A stretch of DNA of 64,000 nt from Micrococcaceae bacterium Sec5.1 (lineage in GTDB: Bacteria > Actinomycetota > Actinomycetes > Actinomycetales > Micrococcaceae). The stretch is from the NCBI GenBank assembly GCA_039636795.1, contig CP143430.1, forward strand, positions 496,001 to 560,000. The letters are read 5' to 3'. The position numbers were made by a program, and so were the translations under genes. The notes under the pieces were generated by a model. It searched no databases. It saw only the letters and a list, made by a program, of their open reading frames with translations, and was not told the origin of the DNA. Shown in pieces: positions 33,516 to 42,111 of the stretch; position 1 is the stretch's first letter; every line of letters begins with the position of its first letter.

Positions 33516-34682
33516 ATGAGCACGAAAGTACGCCTCGGCATCATCGGCCTGGGCCAGCAAGGCGGCGCCTACGCCAAGTTCATCACCGACGGCTTGGTCC
33601 CGAATATGGAGATCGGCGCCATTTGCGACGTCGATCCTGCCAAGAAGGAACTTGCCGCATCCCAGTACCCGGATGTCCCGTTCTACGACGACTACATAGC
33701 CCTGCTGGAAAGCGGTTCGGTTGATGCTGTTATCACCTGCGTGCCGCACTTCCTGCACCCTGAGATGGGCATCGAATCACTCAAGCGAGACATCCATGCG
33801 CTGGTGGAGAAGCCTGCCGGGGTCTACACCAAGCAGGTCAAGGAGCTGAACGAGTTCGCCGCTTCGAAGCCTGAGCTCTCCTTCGGCATCATGTTCAACC
33901 AGCGCAACAACCCGCTCTACAAGAAGCTCAAGGAAATCGTCGATAACGGCGAGATTGGCAAGATCCGCCGCTCCAACTGGATCATCACCAACTGGTGGCG
34001 GCCGCAGGGTTACTACAACTCCAGCGAGTGGCGGGCTACGTGGGGCGGCGAGGGTGGCGGCGTTCTGGTCAACCAGGCGCCGCACCAGCTGGATCTGTGG
34101 CAGTGGATCTGTGGCGTCCCGCAGTCCGTCTACTCCAAGGTGGCGTACGGCTTCCGCCGCGACATCGCCGTCGAGGATGAGGTCACCGCAGTGGTCGACT
34201 ATGGCGACGGCGCGACGGGCGTTTTCGTGACGGCCACCCACGACATCGTGGGAACCGACAGATTCGAAATCCTGGGTGACCAGGGCAAGATCGTGGTGGA
34301 GGACAGCAAGGTGGCCACAGTCACCCGGCTGGTCAAGCCGGAGCGGGAAATCAGCGATTCCATGGGCATGGATGATGTCCGCAAGCTCTTTATGGGCCAG
34401 CTGAACCGCGAGGAGTTGTACAGCAGCGAGGTTATCGAGTTCGAGTCTGCGTGGGGCGGCCAGCACGCCGGGGTCCTGGAGAACTTTGCGGCCAACATTC
34501 TGGATGGCACTCCTCTGCTTGCTCCGGGTTCCGACGGAATCAACGGCGTCCGCCTGGCCAATGCCATCCACCTCTCCAGCTGGACCGGCAAGGAGGTCTC
34601 GCTGGACTTTGACGAGGATGAATTCCTCCGGGAACTCAACAAGCGCATCGCTGAAGAGGGCAAGTTCCCCGAGCGTTCTTAA
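33516..34682 (+). CDS. Gfo/Idh/MocA family oxidoreductase (second copy)
   Basis: A 388-residue sugar oxidoreductase starting at 33516 (MSTKVRLGII) behind AGGAG. Motifs are GLGQQGGAYA (Rossmann), ICDVDPAKKE, the EKPAGVYTKQ motif and GGGVLVNQAPHQLDLWQWI with the catalytic His/Asp. It is 26 bp after the isomerase. The isomerase + oxidoreductase pair repeats the arrangement at 25.1-27.0 kb with divergent sequences, suggesting two consecutive steps or two substrates. Confidence 0.88.
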   Translation: MSTKVRLGIIGLGQQGGAYAKFITDGLVPNMEIGAICDVDPAKKELAASQYPDVPFYDDYIALLESGSVDAVITCVPHFLHPEMGIESLKRDIHALVEKPAGVYTKQVKELNEFAASKPELSFGIMFNQRNNPLYKKLKEIVDNGEIGKIRRSNWIITNWWRPQGYYNSSEWRATWGGEGGGVLVNQAPHQLDLWQWICGVPQSVYSKVAYGFRRDIAVEDEVTAVVDYGDGATGVFVTATHDIVGTDRFEILGDQGKIVVEDSKVATVTRLVKPEREISDSMGMDDVRKLFMGQLNREELYSSEVIEFESAWGGQHAGVLENFAANILDGTPLLAPGSDGINGVRLANAIHLSSWTGKEVSLDFDEDEFLRELNKRIAEEGKFPERS

Positions 34683-34690
34683 CCAGGCCG

Positions 34691-34725
34691 GGCCGGTTGC
34701 CACGATTAATGAATGGCAACCGGCC
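34691..34725 (+). terminator. Stem-loop terminator after the transporter/oxidoreductase operon
   Basis: A perfect 12-bp stem, GGCCGGTTGCCA (34691-34702) with TGGCAACCGGCC (34714-34725), encloses an 11-base loop and is followed by TGATTTTGTTG. It lies just after the oxidoreductase stop. The stem includes GGTTGCCA/TGGCAACC, the same half-site found in the cluster's LacI operators. It could therefore also bind a regulator next to the following lacI-type gene. Confidence 0.75.
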
Positions 34726-34758
34726 TGATTTTGTTGCCAAAAGGTCTACGATGGAGCG

Positions 34759-35805
34759 GTGACCGACGTGACGAACTCCGGAGCAGCCACTACCCCCACC
34801 AAACGCGGCCGGGGGGAGAAGTCCTCACCCACCATCTACGACATCGCCAAGCTTGCAGGCGTCAACCCCTCCACGGTGTCCCGTGCCTTGAGCAAGCCCG
34901 GGAGGGTGAGTGCCAAGACGCAGAAGATCATCGAGGATGCAGCCGAGCAACTGAATTACCAGGTGAACCCGTTCGCCCGCGCGCTTCCAACGGGAAGGAC
35001 GCAGACCATTGGGTTGATCGTTGCAGATATCACCAATCCGACCTTCTTTGACATCATCCGCGGCGCTGAAACCACTGGCTCGGCCCGTGATTACACCCTG
35101 GTCCTGGCTGAATCCGCAGAGTCGCCAGAGACGGAAGTCACGGCAGGACGTCGCCTGCTGAATACTGTGGACGGCCTCATCCTGGCCAGCCCCCGCATGG
35201 ATGACGACCACATCCGCGCGCTGGCTGAGGACAAGCCGGTAGTCGTTATCAACCGCGAGGTCCAGGGCGTCCCATGTGTGGTGCCGGACGTCAACAAGGG
35301 CATCAGCCAAGCGGTCAGAAGTCTCGCTGCCAATGGCCATGAGAACCTCGCCTACGTTGCGGGTCCAAAGCAGTCCTGGATGACGGCTCGCCGCTGGGAG
35401 GGCGTTAAAGCGGCATGCGATTGGTCAAAGCTGGGTGCAGTCCGCCTGGAATCGTCCAAACCCACGGTCGACGGCGGCCGGCAGGTAGCGCGCGACGTCC
35501 TGGAAAGCGGAGCGACCGCGGTCATCACGTACAACGACCTCCTTGCCATCGGTTTGATGCAGGAACTCCAAGCCGGTGGGATGCGGGTTCCAGACCAGAT
35601 CAGCATCGTGGGCTTTGACGATATCTTCGGCGCGGACTTCACTACTCCAGCCTTAACCACAGTGCGCTCACCCCTTGGGGAGTGCGGAACCCGTGCAGTC
35701 ACCATTCTGTTGGACATGCTGCAAGGCCACGATGCCCCCAGCGAAGCCGTGAGCGTGGAGACCGAGCTCGTGGTGCGAGGGTCCAGCGGAAGGCTGCTGA
35801 GCTAG
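34759..35805 (+). CDS. LacI family transcriptional regulator (uronate regulon, paralogue 2)
   Basis: A 348-residue LacI-type regulator with a GTG start at 34759. The helix-turn-helix is at about 25-70 (IYDIAKLAGVNPSTVSRALS). The ligand domain includes GLIVADITNPTFFDIIRG, AYVAGP and VGFDDIFGADF. It is closely related to the minus-strand LacI protein at 23.9 kb, with a near-identical recognition helix (ASTVSRAL against PSTVSRAL). The two may therefore recognise the same operators. It is followed 92 bp later by uxaC. Confidence 0.9.
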   Translation: MTDVTNSGAATTPTKRGRGEKSSPTIYDIAKLAGVNPSTVSRALSKPGRVSAKTQKIIEDAAEQLNYQVNPFARALPTGRTQTIGLIVADITNPTFFDIIRGAETTGSARDYTLVLAESAESPETEVTAGRRLLNTVDGLILASPRMDDDHIRALAEDKPVVVINREVQGVPCVVPDVNKGISQAVRSLAANGHENLAYVAGPKQSWMTARRWEGVKAACDWSKLGAVRLESSKPTVDGGRQVARDVLESGATAVITYNDLLAIGLMQELQAGGMRVPDQISIVGFDDIFGADFTTPALTTVRSPLGECGTRAVTILLDMLQGHDAPSEAVSVETELVVRGSSGRLLS

Positions 35806-35849
35806 TCCTCGGTGTTCAGGCAAGGGCTGTTGCACTGAATTGGCAATTT

Positions 35850-35885
35850 TTGGCAACCGGTTGACAAGATGGCAAGCTGAACCGC
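35850..35885 (+). promoter_or_regulatory. LacI operator/promoter upstream of uxaC
   Basis: The dyad TTGGCAACCGGTTGACAA (35850-35867) lies 29 bp before the uxaC start. Its right half contains TTGACA (35861-35866), a consensus -35, with the weak -10 CAAGAT about 18 bp downstream. A further half-site (TTGGCAA) lies at 35840-35846. Confidence 0.72.
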
Positions 35886-35896
35886 AAGATTGACCT

Positions 35897-37303
35897 ATGT
35901 CACAGTCCATCGCAGCACACCCTGACAGGCTCCTGCCCGCAGATCCCGGGACGCGCAGCATCGCGCGATCCTTGCTGGAGCGCGTCCAGGACCTGCCCAT
36001 CATTTCTCCGCACGGCCACGTTGACGCGGCTGTTATTGAACAGAACACGCCGTTCCCTGATCCTGCAGCGCTCCTGGTCAGCCCGGACCACTACGTCACC
36101 CGCCTGATCCACGCCAATGGTGTTCCGATGGATCAGTTGCTGACAGGTACGGCGTCCGCCCCCGAATCACGGGAGATCTGGAGGCGGTTCGTTCAGGCCT
36201 GGCCGCTGTTCGAGGGCACGGCCTCCGGGTACTGGCTAAGCACCCAGTTCCACGATGTGTTCAAACTCGGTGCAGACCTCAGTGAGATGCCGGCTGACGC
36301 CAGTTATGACGCCATCGCCGCGAAGCTGGTAGAGCCGGACTTCCGTCCTCGCCAGCTTTTCAAGGACTTCAACATTGAGGTCCTGGCCACCACGGATGAT
36401 CCCCTGGACAACCTTTCCAGCCACAAGGCCCTCACCAATGACCCCAGCTTCAACGGCCGCGTGCTCCCCACGTTCCGACCGGATGCCTATCTGAATGCGG
36501 CGCATCCCAGCTGGAACGCCAACGTTGACCGTTTGATCGAAACTGCGGCCGACGGCGCAACAGGTTACGCCGGCTACATCGCGGCCCTGGAAAACCGCCG
36601 TCGCTACTTTGTGGAGCATGGCGCAGTATCGGCGGACCACGGCGTGCGCACCCCGGCCACCCTCAAACTGGATGCTGCCGAGGCGGAAGCGCTCTTTGAA
36701 CGTGCCCGCACAGGCAAGGCCACCGTGCAGGATCGGGATGCGTTCGAGGCCCACATGATGTACCAAATGGCGCGCATGTCAGTGGAAGACGGACTGGTCA
36801 TGACCATCCACCCTGGCTCGTACCGCAATCACCACGGGCCCACGTTTAACAAGTTCGGCCCAGACACCGGTCACGATATTCCGTTCGCAGTGAACTACAC
36901 CGAGGCCATCCGTCCGTTGCTGCAGGATTTCGGCACGGCCAAGGATTTCCACCTGGTGCTCTTCACTCTCGATGAGACTGTTTTCTCCCGTGAACTCGCG
37001 CCGTTGGCTGGTTTCTACCCGTCCGTCTTCATCGGTGCGCCGTGGTGGTTCCTCGATGCCCCGGATGCCATGTTGCGCTTCCGTTCTGCAGTTACAGAAA
37101 CCGCCGGTTTCTCGCGGTCCTCCGGCTTCATCGATGACACCCGCGCGTTCTGCTCCATTCCCGCACGGCACGATGCCTCCCGCAGGATCGAAGCGTCCTT
37201 CCTCGCGCGCCTTGTAGCCGAGCACCGCGTGACTGAAGACCGCGCGCACGAGCTGATTCTCGACGTCGTTGATTCCTCGCCACGCAGGGTGTTCAAACTA
37301 TGA
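35897..37303 (+). CDS. uxaC: Glucuronate/galacturonate isomerase
   Basis: A 468-residue uronate isomerase of the amidohydrolase superfamily, converting D-glucuronate to D-fructuronate or D-galacturonate to D-tagaturonate. The metal-binding ISPHGHVD (usual HTH/HGH pair) is near 34. TTDDPLDNL, the MTIHPGSYRNH segment and the C-terminal FSRSSGFIDDTRAFCSIPARHD region are characteristic. Length matches the family (about 465-475). Its stop overlaps the next start by four bases. Confidence 0.93.
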   Translation: MSQSIAAHPDRLLPADPGTRSIARSLLERVQDLPIISPHGHVDAAVIEQNTPFPDPAALLVSPDHYVTRLIHANGVPMDQLLTGTASAPESREIWRRFVQAWPLFEGTASGYWLSTQFHDVFKLGADLSEMPADASYDAIAAKLVEPDFRPRQLFKDFNIEVLATTDDPLDNLSSHKALTNDPSFNGRVLPTFRPDAYLNAAHPSWNANVDRLIETAADGATGYAGYIAALENRRRYFVEHGAVSADHGVRTPATLKLDAAEAEALFERARTGKATVQDRDAFEAHMMYQMARMSVEDGLVMTIHPGSYRNHHGPTFNKFGPDTGHDIPFAVNYTEAIRPLLQDFGTAKDFHLVLFTLDETVFSRELAPLAGFYPSVFIGAPWWFLDAPDAMLRFRSAVTETAGFSRSSGFIDDTRAFCSIPARHDASRRIEASFLARLVAEHRVTEDRAHELILDVVDSSPRRVFKL

Positions 37304-38664
37304 GCGTGGATGGGCTCCCTCGATTGAACCGCGAGGTCAAAGCAGTGGAAAAGGCTCCCGTGCGCATTGTGCACCTCGGACTCGGGGCCTTTCACCGTTC
37401 GCACCAGGCCTGGTACACGCAGCATGCTGGCGACGCAGGGGATTGGGGCATCGCCTCCTTCACGGGGCGTCGTCCGGATGCCGCAGCAGTTCTGGCGGAA
37501 CAGGACGGCCTTTTTACCGTGGTGGAACGATCCGATGCAGGGGATTCCTTCGAGGTTGTAGTCAGCGTTGTAGAAGCCATCGATGGCGCCAACGTTGGAC
37601 GATTGACCGAACTCGTCGCAGCACCGCAAACCGCTGTGATAACTCTGACCATCACGGAAGCAGCATATGCGCACGGCGCGGATGACCTGCCGCGGCTGGT
37701 GGCGGGGCAGCAACCCACGACGCCGTTGGGACGCTTGGTCCTTGGCCTCGGCGCCCGCAGGGACGCCGACGCCGGACCCCTCGCAGTGGTTTCCTGCGAC
37801 AACCTCTCGGACAACGGAAACGTGGCCCGTGCGGGTGTAGCGGAAATCGCCCTGGGCTTCGACGCCGGACTTGCCGACTGGATCGAGCGCAACGTCAGCT
37901 TTGTCAGCACCTCGGTGGACCGCATCACGCCCCGAACCACAGCCGACGATGTTGCTCTGGTCAGTGAACAGTGCGGGTACCGGGACGAAGCTCCGGTAGT
38001 CACTGAACCGTTCCACAACTGGGTGCTGAGCGGACAATTCCCCTCAGGGCGTCCACGTTGGGAAGACGCCGGAGCCGTTTTTGTGGATGACATCGAACCT
38101 TACGAAAACCGCAAACTTTGGCTCCTTAATGGCGCGCATTCCATCCTGGCTTATGCCGGGCAGTTGCGCGGCCACACCACAGTGGCGCAGGCCTTGGGTG
38201 ACGCCGTATGCCGTGAAGCTGTTGAGGAATTCTGGGACGAAGCTGCCAGGCACCTTTCCGGCGAGGAACTCCGCATCCCCGAATACCGGACTGCCTTGCT
38301 TGATCGCTTTGGGAACTCCCGGATCGCACACCATCTGGCCCAGATCGCCGTGGACGGCAGCACCAAGCTCCGAATGCGTGCACTGCCGGTGTTTCGTGCG
38401 GAGCGGGCCGCAGGGCGAAGCGGCACTGCCGCGGCGAGAATGATCGCGGTGTGGTCCGCCTACGCCGCCGTCAATCCTGAGCTGCAGGATCCCAAGGCTT
38501 CAGCCATTGCAGCTGCCAACGGGCTCTCTGGGAGTGCGCGGGTCGCAGCGTTGCTGGGGCTTTTGGATCCGGACCTTGCCACCGAACCAGGAGTGGCAGA
38601 GCTGGTGCAGGAGCTGAGCTCGGATTGGGCCACTGCCCGTGCCGGGACAGGAACTGCAGCGTAG
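37300..38664 (+). CDS. uxuB: Mannitol dehydrogenase family protein, probable fructuronate reductase
   Basis: A 454-residue polyol-specific long-chain dehydrogenase. The N-terminal HLGLGAFHRSHQAWYT nucleotide-site motif and the VVSCDNLSDNGNVAR segment are present. The C-terminal catalytic helix reads YENRKLWLLNGAHSILAYAG, with the family's catalytic Lys-Asn-His pattern (KLWLLNGAH). Context between uxaC and mannonate dehydratase makes D-fructuronate to D-mannonate reduction the best assignment, though tagaturonate or mannitol activity is not excluded by sequence alone. Confidence 0.85.
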   Translation: MSVDGLPRLNREVKAVEKAPVRIVHLGLGAFHRSHQAWYTQHAGDAGDWGIASFTGRRPDAAAVLAEQDGLFTVVERSDAGDSFEVVVSVVEAIDGANVGRLTELVAAPQTAVITLTITEAAYAHGADDLPRLVAGQQPTTPLGRLVLGLGARRDADAGPLAVVSCDNLSDNGNVARAGVAEIALGFDAGLADWIERNVSFVSTSVDRITPRTTADDVALVSEQCGYRDEAPVVTEPFHNWVLSGQFPSGRPRWEDAGAVFVDDIEPYENRKLWLLNGAHSILAYAGQLRGHTTVAQALGDAVCREAVEEFWDEAARHLSGEELRIPEYRTALLDRFGNSRIAHHLAQIAVDGSTKLRMRALPVFRAERAAGRSGTAAARMIAVWSAYAAVNPELQDPKASAIAAANGLSGSARVAALLGLLDPDLATEPGVAELVQELSSDWATARAGTGTAA

Positions 38665-38680
38665 GGTTTTCCAATCCGCC

Positions 38681-38720
38681 ATGGCAACCGATTGCCAAAA
38701 ATTGCAAACAATTCTAGACT
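38681..38720 (+). promoter_or_regulatory. LacI operator/promoter upstream of the mannonate dehydratase gene
   Basis: The dyad ATGGCAACCGATTGCCAA (38681-38698) overlaps TTGCCA (38692-38697) as a -35, with TAGACT 17 bp downstream (38715-38720). It lies about 80 bp before the gene and matches the three other operators of the cluster. Confidence 0.75.
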
Positions 38721-38801
38721 CAATTTCAGTACCTGTGGTGAACATCGCATCGAGGCGAGTAGGAACCCTTTCAACCCAGCCCAATCCCGAAAGGAAAAGC
38801 T

Positions 38802-40031
38802 GTGAAAATCATTGCCGCTGAAGTCTTCGTGACCAGCCCCTCCCGGAACTTCGTCACCCTGCGCATCACTACGGAGGACGGGGTGACTGGCATTGGTGAC
38901 GCGACGCTCAACGGCCGGGAACTCGCCGTCGCCGCGTACCTTAAGGAGCATGTGGCGCAGCTGTTGATCGGGAAGGATCCGCACCGCATCGAAGACACGT
39001 GGCAGTTCCTGTACCGCAGCTCGTACTGGCGCCGTGGGCCCGTGACCATGGCCGCGATTGCCGCCGTGGACATGGCGCTGTGGGACATCAAAGGCAAAGT
39101 TGCCGGCATGCCCGTCTACCAGTTGCTCGGTGGTGCATCCCGCAACGGGCTGCGTGCCTACGGCCACGCTTCGGGTTCGGACATTCCCTCGCTGTTCGAC
39201 TCCGTTCGTGAGCACTTGGAACTGGGCTACAAGTCCATCCGAATCCAGACCGCGGTCCCAGGCATCAAGGCCGTCTATGGAGTTGCCGCCCAGGCCCAGG
39301 CATCCGGCGAACGCTACGACTATGAGCCTGCCGGCCGCGGCAACTTCCCGCTGGAAGAAGACTGGGACACCCGCGCCTACCTGCGGCACCTGCCTACGGT
39401 TTTCGAAGCGGTGCGCAATGAGTTCGGCCCGGAAATTCCGCTGCTTCACGATGGCCACCACCGTATGACGCCCATTCAGGCCGCCAAGCTTGGCAAGGCG
39501 CTGGAGCCCTATGACCTGTTCTGGTTGGAGGACTGCACCCCGGCCGAGAACCAGGAAGGCCTGCGCCTGGTCCGTCAGCACACCACCACGCCTTTGGCCA
39601 TCGGCGAAATCTTCAACACGGTGTGGGATTACCAGACCCTCATCAAGGAACAGTTGATCGACTACGTCCGCGCAGCCTCCACGCACTTCGGCGGCATCTC
39701 CCCGCTGAAGAAGGTCATGGACTTCGCCGCCCAGTACCAGATCAAGTCAGGCTTCCACGGGCCCACGGACATCTCCCCGGTGGGCTTCGCCGCCCAGCTG
39801 CACGTTGGCCTGGCCATCCACAACTACGGCATCCAGGAATACATGCAGCACTCGGACAAGACCAACGAGGTCTTCCAGCAGTCCATGACGTTCAAGGACG
39901 GCTACCTGCACCCGGGGGACGAGCCCGGTATCGGCGTCGAGTTCAACGAGGAAGCAGCAGCCGCCTTCCCGTACCAGCAGGCTTACCTGCCCTACAACCG
40001 CCTCGTGGACGGAACCGTTCATGACTGGTGA
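38802..40031 (+). CDS. D-mannonate dehydratase (ManD type, enolase superfamily)
   Basis: A 409-residue enolase-superfamily acid-sugar dehydratase of the ManD/RspA group. The N-terminal capping domain has the [23 protein letters not shown] motif regions. Metal ligands follow in [20 protein letters not shown] and AIGEIFNT, and the His motif is [13 protein letters not shown]. The product of D-mannonate dehydration is 2-keto-3-deoxygluconate. This replaces the UxuA-type enzyme. ManD members can have low activity, so in vivo use is inferred from context. The gene overlaps the following gluconokinase start by 11 bp. Confidence 0.88.
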   Translation: MKIIAAEVFVTSPSRNFVTLRITTEDGVTGIGDATLNGRELAVAAYLKEHVAQLLIGKDPHRIEDTWQFLYRSSYWRRGPVTMAAIAAVDMALWDIKGKVAGMPVYQLLGGASRNGLRAYGHASGSDIPSLFDSVREHLELGYKSIRIQTAVPGIKAVYGVAAQAQASGERYDYEPAGRGNFPLEEDWDTRAYLRHLPTVFEAVRNEFGPEIPLLHDGHHRMTPIQAAKLGKALEPYDLFWLEDCTPAENQEGLRLVRQHTTTPLAIGEIFNTVWDYQTLIKEQLIDYVRAASTHFGGISPLKKVMDFAAQYQIKSGFHGPTDISPVGFAAQLHVGLAIHNYGIQEYMQHSDKTNEVFQQSMTFKDGYLHPGDEPGIGVEFNEEAAAAFPYQQAYLPYNRLVDGTVHDW

Positions 40032-40550
40032 TTCCGGTTTTGCGGCCAACGCCCATCCGCACATTGTGGTGATGGGCGTGGCCGGCTGCGGCAAAGCACC
40101 GTGGGCGCAGCCGTCGCTGAGCGGCTCGGAGCCGAATTCCTCGACGGCGATTCGCTGCACCCTCAGCGGAACATCGACAAGATGGCCTCAGGTACTCCTC
40201 TCAATGACGAGGACCGCGCACCCTGGCTGGCCGAGATCGGGAGGCGATTCATGGCGTCGAACTCTGCTCTTGTCATAGCGTGCAGCGCGCTCAAGCGAGC
40301 CTATCGCGACATCATCCGCAGCGCCGATCCATCCGTGGTGTTCGTCCACCTGCAGGGCACACGTGAGTTGCTGAATGAGCGCATGAACGCCCGGCCCGGC
40401 CACTTCATGCCCGCGTCCTTGCTGGATTCGCAACTCGCAACGCTTGAGCCATTGCAATCCGATGAAGCCGGCTTGGTAGTGGACATCGATCAGCCCGTGG
40501 AGAAGATCGTGGATGACGCGTTCTCAGCACTCGAAGGAGCACTGTCCTAG
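40021..40550 (+). pseudogene. gntK: Gluconokinase (GntK-type) with a frameshift in the Walker A motif
   Basis: The first frame reads [20 protein letters not shown], then AGCGKA, and leaves homology right after the P-loop Lys. The second frame continues without gap as TVGAAVAERLGAEFLDGDSL, then HPQRN, and runs to the stop at 40550 with a full gluconokinase sequence (CSALKRAYRD, HLQG, RPGHFMPASLLDSQLATLE). Adding one base at about 40095-40096, in an AAA run, restores GCGKSTVG and a kinase of the usual 170-odd residues. It is either a recent inactivating deletion or a sequencing error in a homopolymer. Confidence 0.85.
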
Positions 40551-40566
40551 CTCGCTGCATTGGAAC

Positions 40567-40607
40567 GCCCGGCACTGCCCACAAGGCGGTGCCGGGCTCT
40601 TCTTTTT
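40567..40607 (+). terminator. Rho-independent terminator after the uronate genes
   Basis: GCCCGGCAC (40567-40575) pairs with GTGCCGGGC (40589-40597), extended inward by GCC/GGC after one mismatch. TCTTCTTTTT follows. It lies directly after gntK and ends the uronate cluster. Confidence 0.9.
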
Positions 40608-40633
40608 GGTGACGAAAGCATGAAATGGGAAAG

Positions 40634-40738
40634 TGTGAACGCTAACAACGTTGTAAATCAAGACTTCCGGACGAGGTTCCCACCTGCAATCATTTTGTGA
40701 TCCAATCCACTTGACCGACGGTATTGTTAGCGTTCACA
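40634..40738 (+). promoter_or_regulatory. Pair of inverted LacI-type operators upstream of the monosaccharide importer
   Basis: TGTGAACGCTAACAA (40634-40648) and its exact reverse complement TTGTTAGCGTTCACA (40724-40738) lie 90 bp apart. A TTGACC at 40711-40716, about 18 bp before CACAAT, could be the promoter, which would put the right operator in the spacer. The sites differ from the TTGGCAA-type operators of the uronate cluster. They presumably serve the LacI regulator encoded at 45.05 kb. The 322-bp gap 40551-40872 holds this region and the terminator only. Confidence 0.65.
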
Positions 40739-40872
40739 ATGGCAGTCGTATCACCTTGAAGTAGCCTGTGCCGCCCCCAGCGCACAGGCCAACCCAGCTT
40801 CACCGTGCCGGACGCGCAGATGCTCCGGCTGCATCAGAGTTCGCGGCAAAGCTGCCGCGGAAGGAGAGCATC

Positions 40873-41997
40873 GTGAGATTAAAGAAACTCCTGGGCGCCG
40901 TAGCGGTTGTCCTTACCTTGACCGTGGGAGCCACGGGCTGCGGTAGCCGCGGAGGAGCTGCAGAATCCAGCAGCACCGCCAAGCCCAGCGATTCGCTGGT
41001 CGGCATTTCGATGCCGACTCAGACGTCCGAGCGTTGGATTGCCGATGGCGCCAACGTTGAGAAGTCCTTGAAGGACCTTGGTTACAAGACTGACCTTCAG
41101 TTCGCCAACGATGACATCCCTACGCAGGTTTCCCAGATTGAGAACATGCTGACCAAGGGCGCCAAGGCCCTGATCATCGCAGCAATTGATGGCACCACGC
41201 TGACCGACGTCCTGGCCAAGGCCAAGGAACAGAACGTCAAGGTCATCGCCTACGACCGCCTCATCAACGGAACCCCGAACGTTGATTACTACACCACCTT
41301 CGACAACTACACCGTGGGTGTCCAGCAGGCTACGTCACTGCTCACCGGCCTTGGCCTGGTGGACGCAAGTGGCAAGAAGGTTGATGGCAAGGGCCCGTTC
41401 AACGTGGAGCTCTTCGCCGGAAGCCCAGATGACAACAACGCCAACTTCTTCTGGACTGGCGCCATGGACACCCTCAAGCCGTACCTGGATGCAGGCACGC
41501 TGAAGGTTCCCAGTGGCCAGACCAAGTTCGAGCAGGCAGCGATCCTGCGCTGGCAGGCACCCGTTGCCCAGAAGCGCATGGAAGACATCCTCACCTCGGC
41601 TTACAGCTCCGGCACCAAGCTGGACGGCGTGCTCTCCCCGTATGACGGCCTTTCCATCGGCATCATCTCGGCGCTGACCAGCACCGGTGGCTACTCCACC
41701 GGAAAGCTGCCGGTAGTTACCGGCCAGGACGCCGAAAAGGGCTCCGTGAAGTCCATCATCGCCGGCGAGCAGTACTCCACGATCTTCAAAGACACCCGCC
41801 AGCTCGGCGCGCAGGCCGTGAAGATGGTTGACGCCGTGCTCAAGGGTACGGAACCGGAAACCAACGACACCAAGACCTACAACAACAAGGTCAAGGTTGT
41901 TCCGGCCTTCCTCCTGAAGTCCGTCATCATCACCAAGGACAACTACAAGAAGGAACTCATCGACTCGGGCTACTACAAGGAATCCGACGTCAAGTAA
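40873..41997 (+). CDS. chvE: Multiple-monosaccharide ABC transporter substrate-binding lipoprotein (ChvE-like)
   Basis: A 374-residue family 2 sugar-binding protein. The GTG start at 40873 follows AAGGAGAGCATC, and the lipobox GATGC gives Cys23. Mature features are [20 protein letters not shown], the [20 protein letters not shown] loop, AYDRLINGT and [12 protein letters not shown]. ChvE-type proteins bind aldoses such as arabinose, galactose, glucose and xylose. It is first of a three-gene importer, and a strong hairpin follows it. Confidence 0.88.
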   Translation: MRLKKLLGAVAVVLTLTVGATGCGSRGGAAESSSTAKPSDSLVGISMPTQTSERWIADGANVEKSLKDLGYKTDLQFANDDIPTQVSQIENMLTKGAKALIIAAIDGTTLTDVLAKAKEQNVKVIAYDRLINGTPNVDYYTTFDNYTVGVQQATSLLTGLGLVDASGKKVDGKGPFNVELFAGSPDDNNANFFWTGAMDTLKPYLDAGTLKVPSGQTKFEQAAILRWQAPVAQKRMEDILTSAYSSGTKLDGVLSPYDGLSIGIISALTSTGGYSTGKLPVVTGQDAEKGSVKSIIAGEQYSTIFKDTRQLGAQAVKMVDAVLKGTEPETNDTKTYNNKVKVVPAFLLKSVIITKDNYKKELIDSGYYKESDVK

Positions 41998-42008
41998 GCA
42001 TTTCCTTC

Positions 42009-42050
42009 GGGTTGTGGTCCCGCTTCTGAAGCGGGGCGGGGCCACAACCC
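42009..42050 (+). other. Intercistronic stem-loop between binding-protein and ATPase genes
   Basis: GGGTTGTGG (42009-42017) pairs with CCACAACCC (42042-42050), and inside it CCCGCTT pairs with AAGCGGG. No T-run follows. Such hairpins after a binding-protein gene often stabilise its mRNA or cause partial termination, giving more binding protein than transporter. Confidence 0.65.
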
Positions 42051-42111
42051 ACCATGAGCCGGCCGAATCCCCGGCCAGGCAAAGTTTCCAACCAGTCAGT
42101 GGGAATTGACG

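Noticed and set aside
40021..40550. Programmed frameshifting to make intact gluconokinase
   Set aside because: There is no slippery heptamer or downstream stimulator, and gluconokinases are not known to use recoding. A deletion or sequencing error is simpler.
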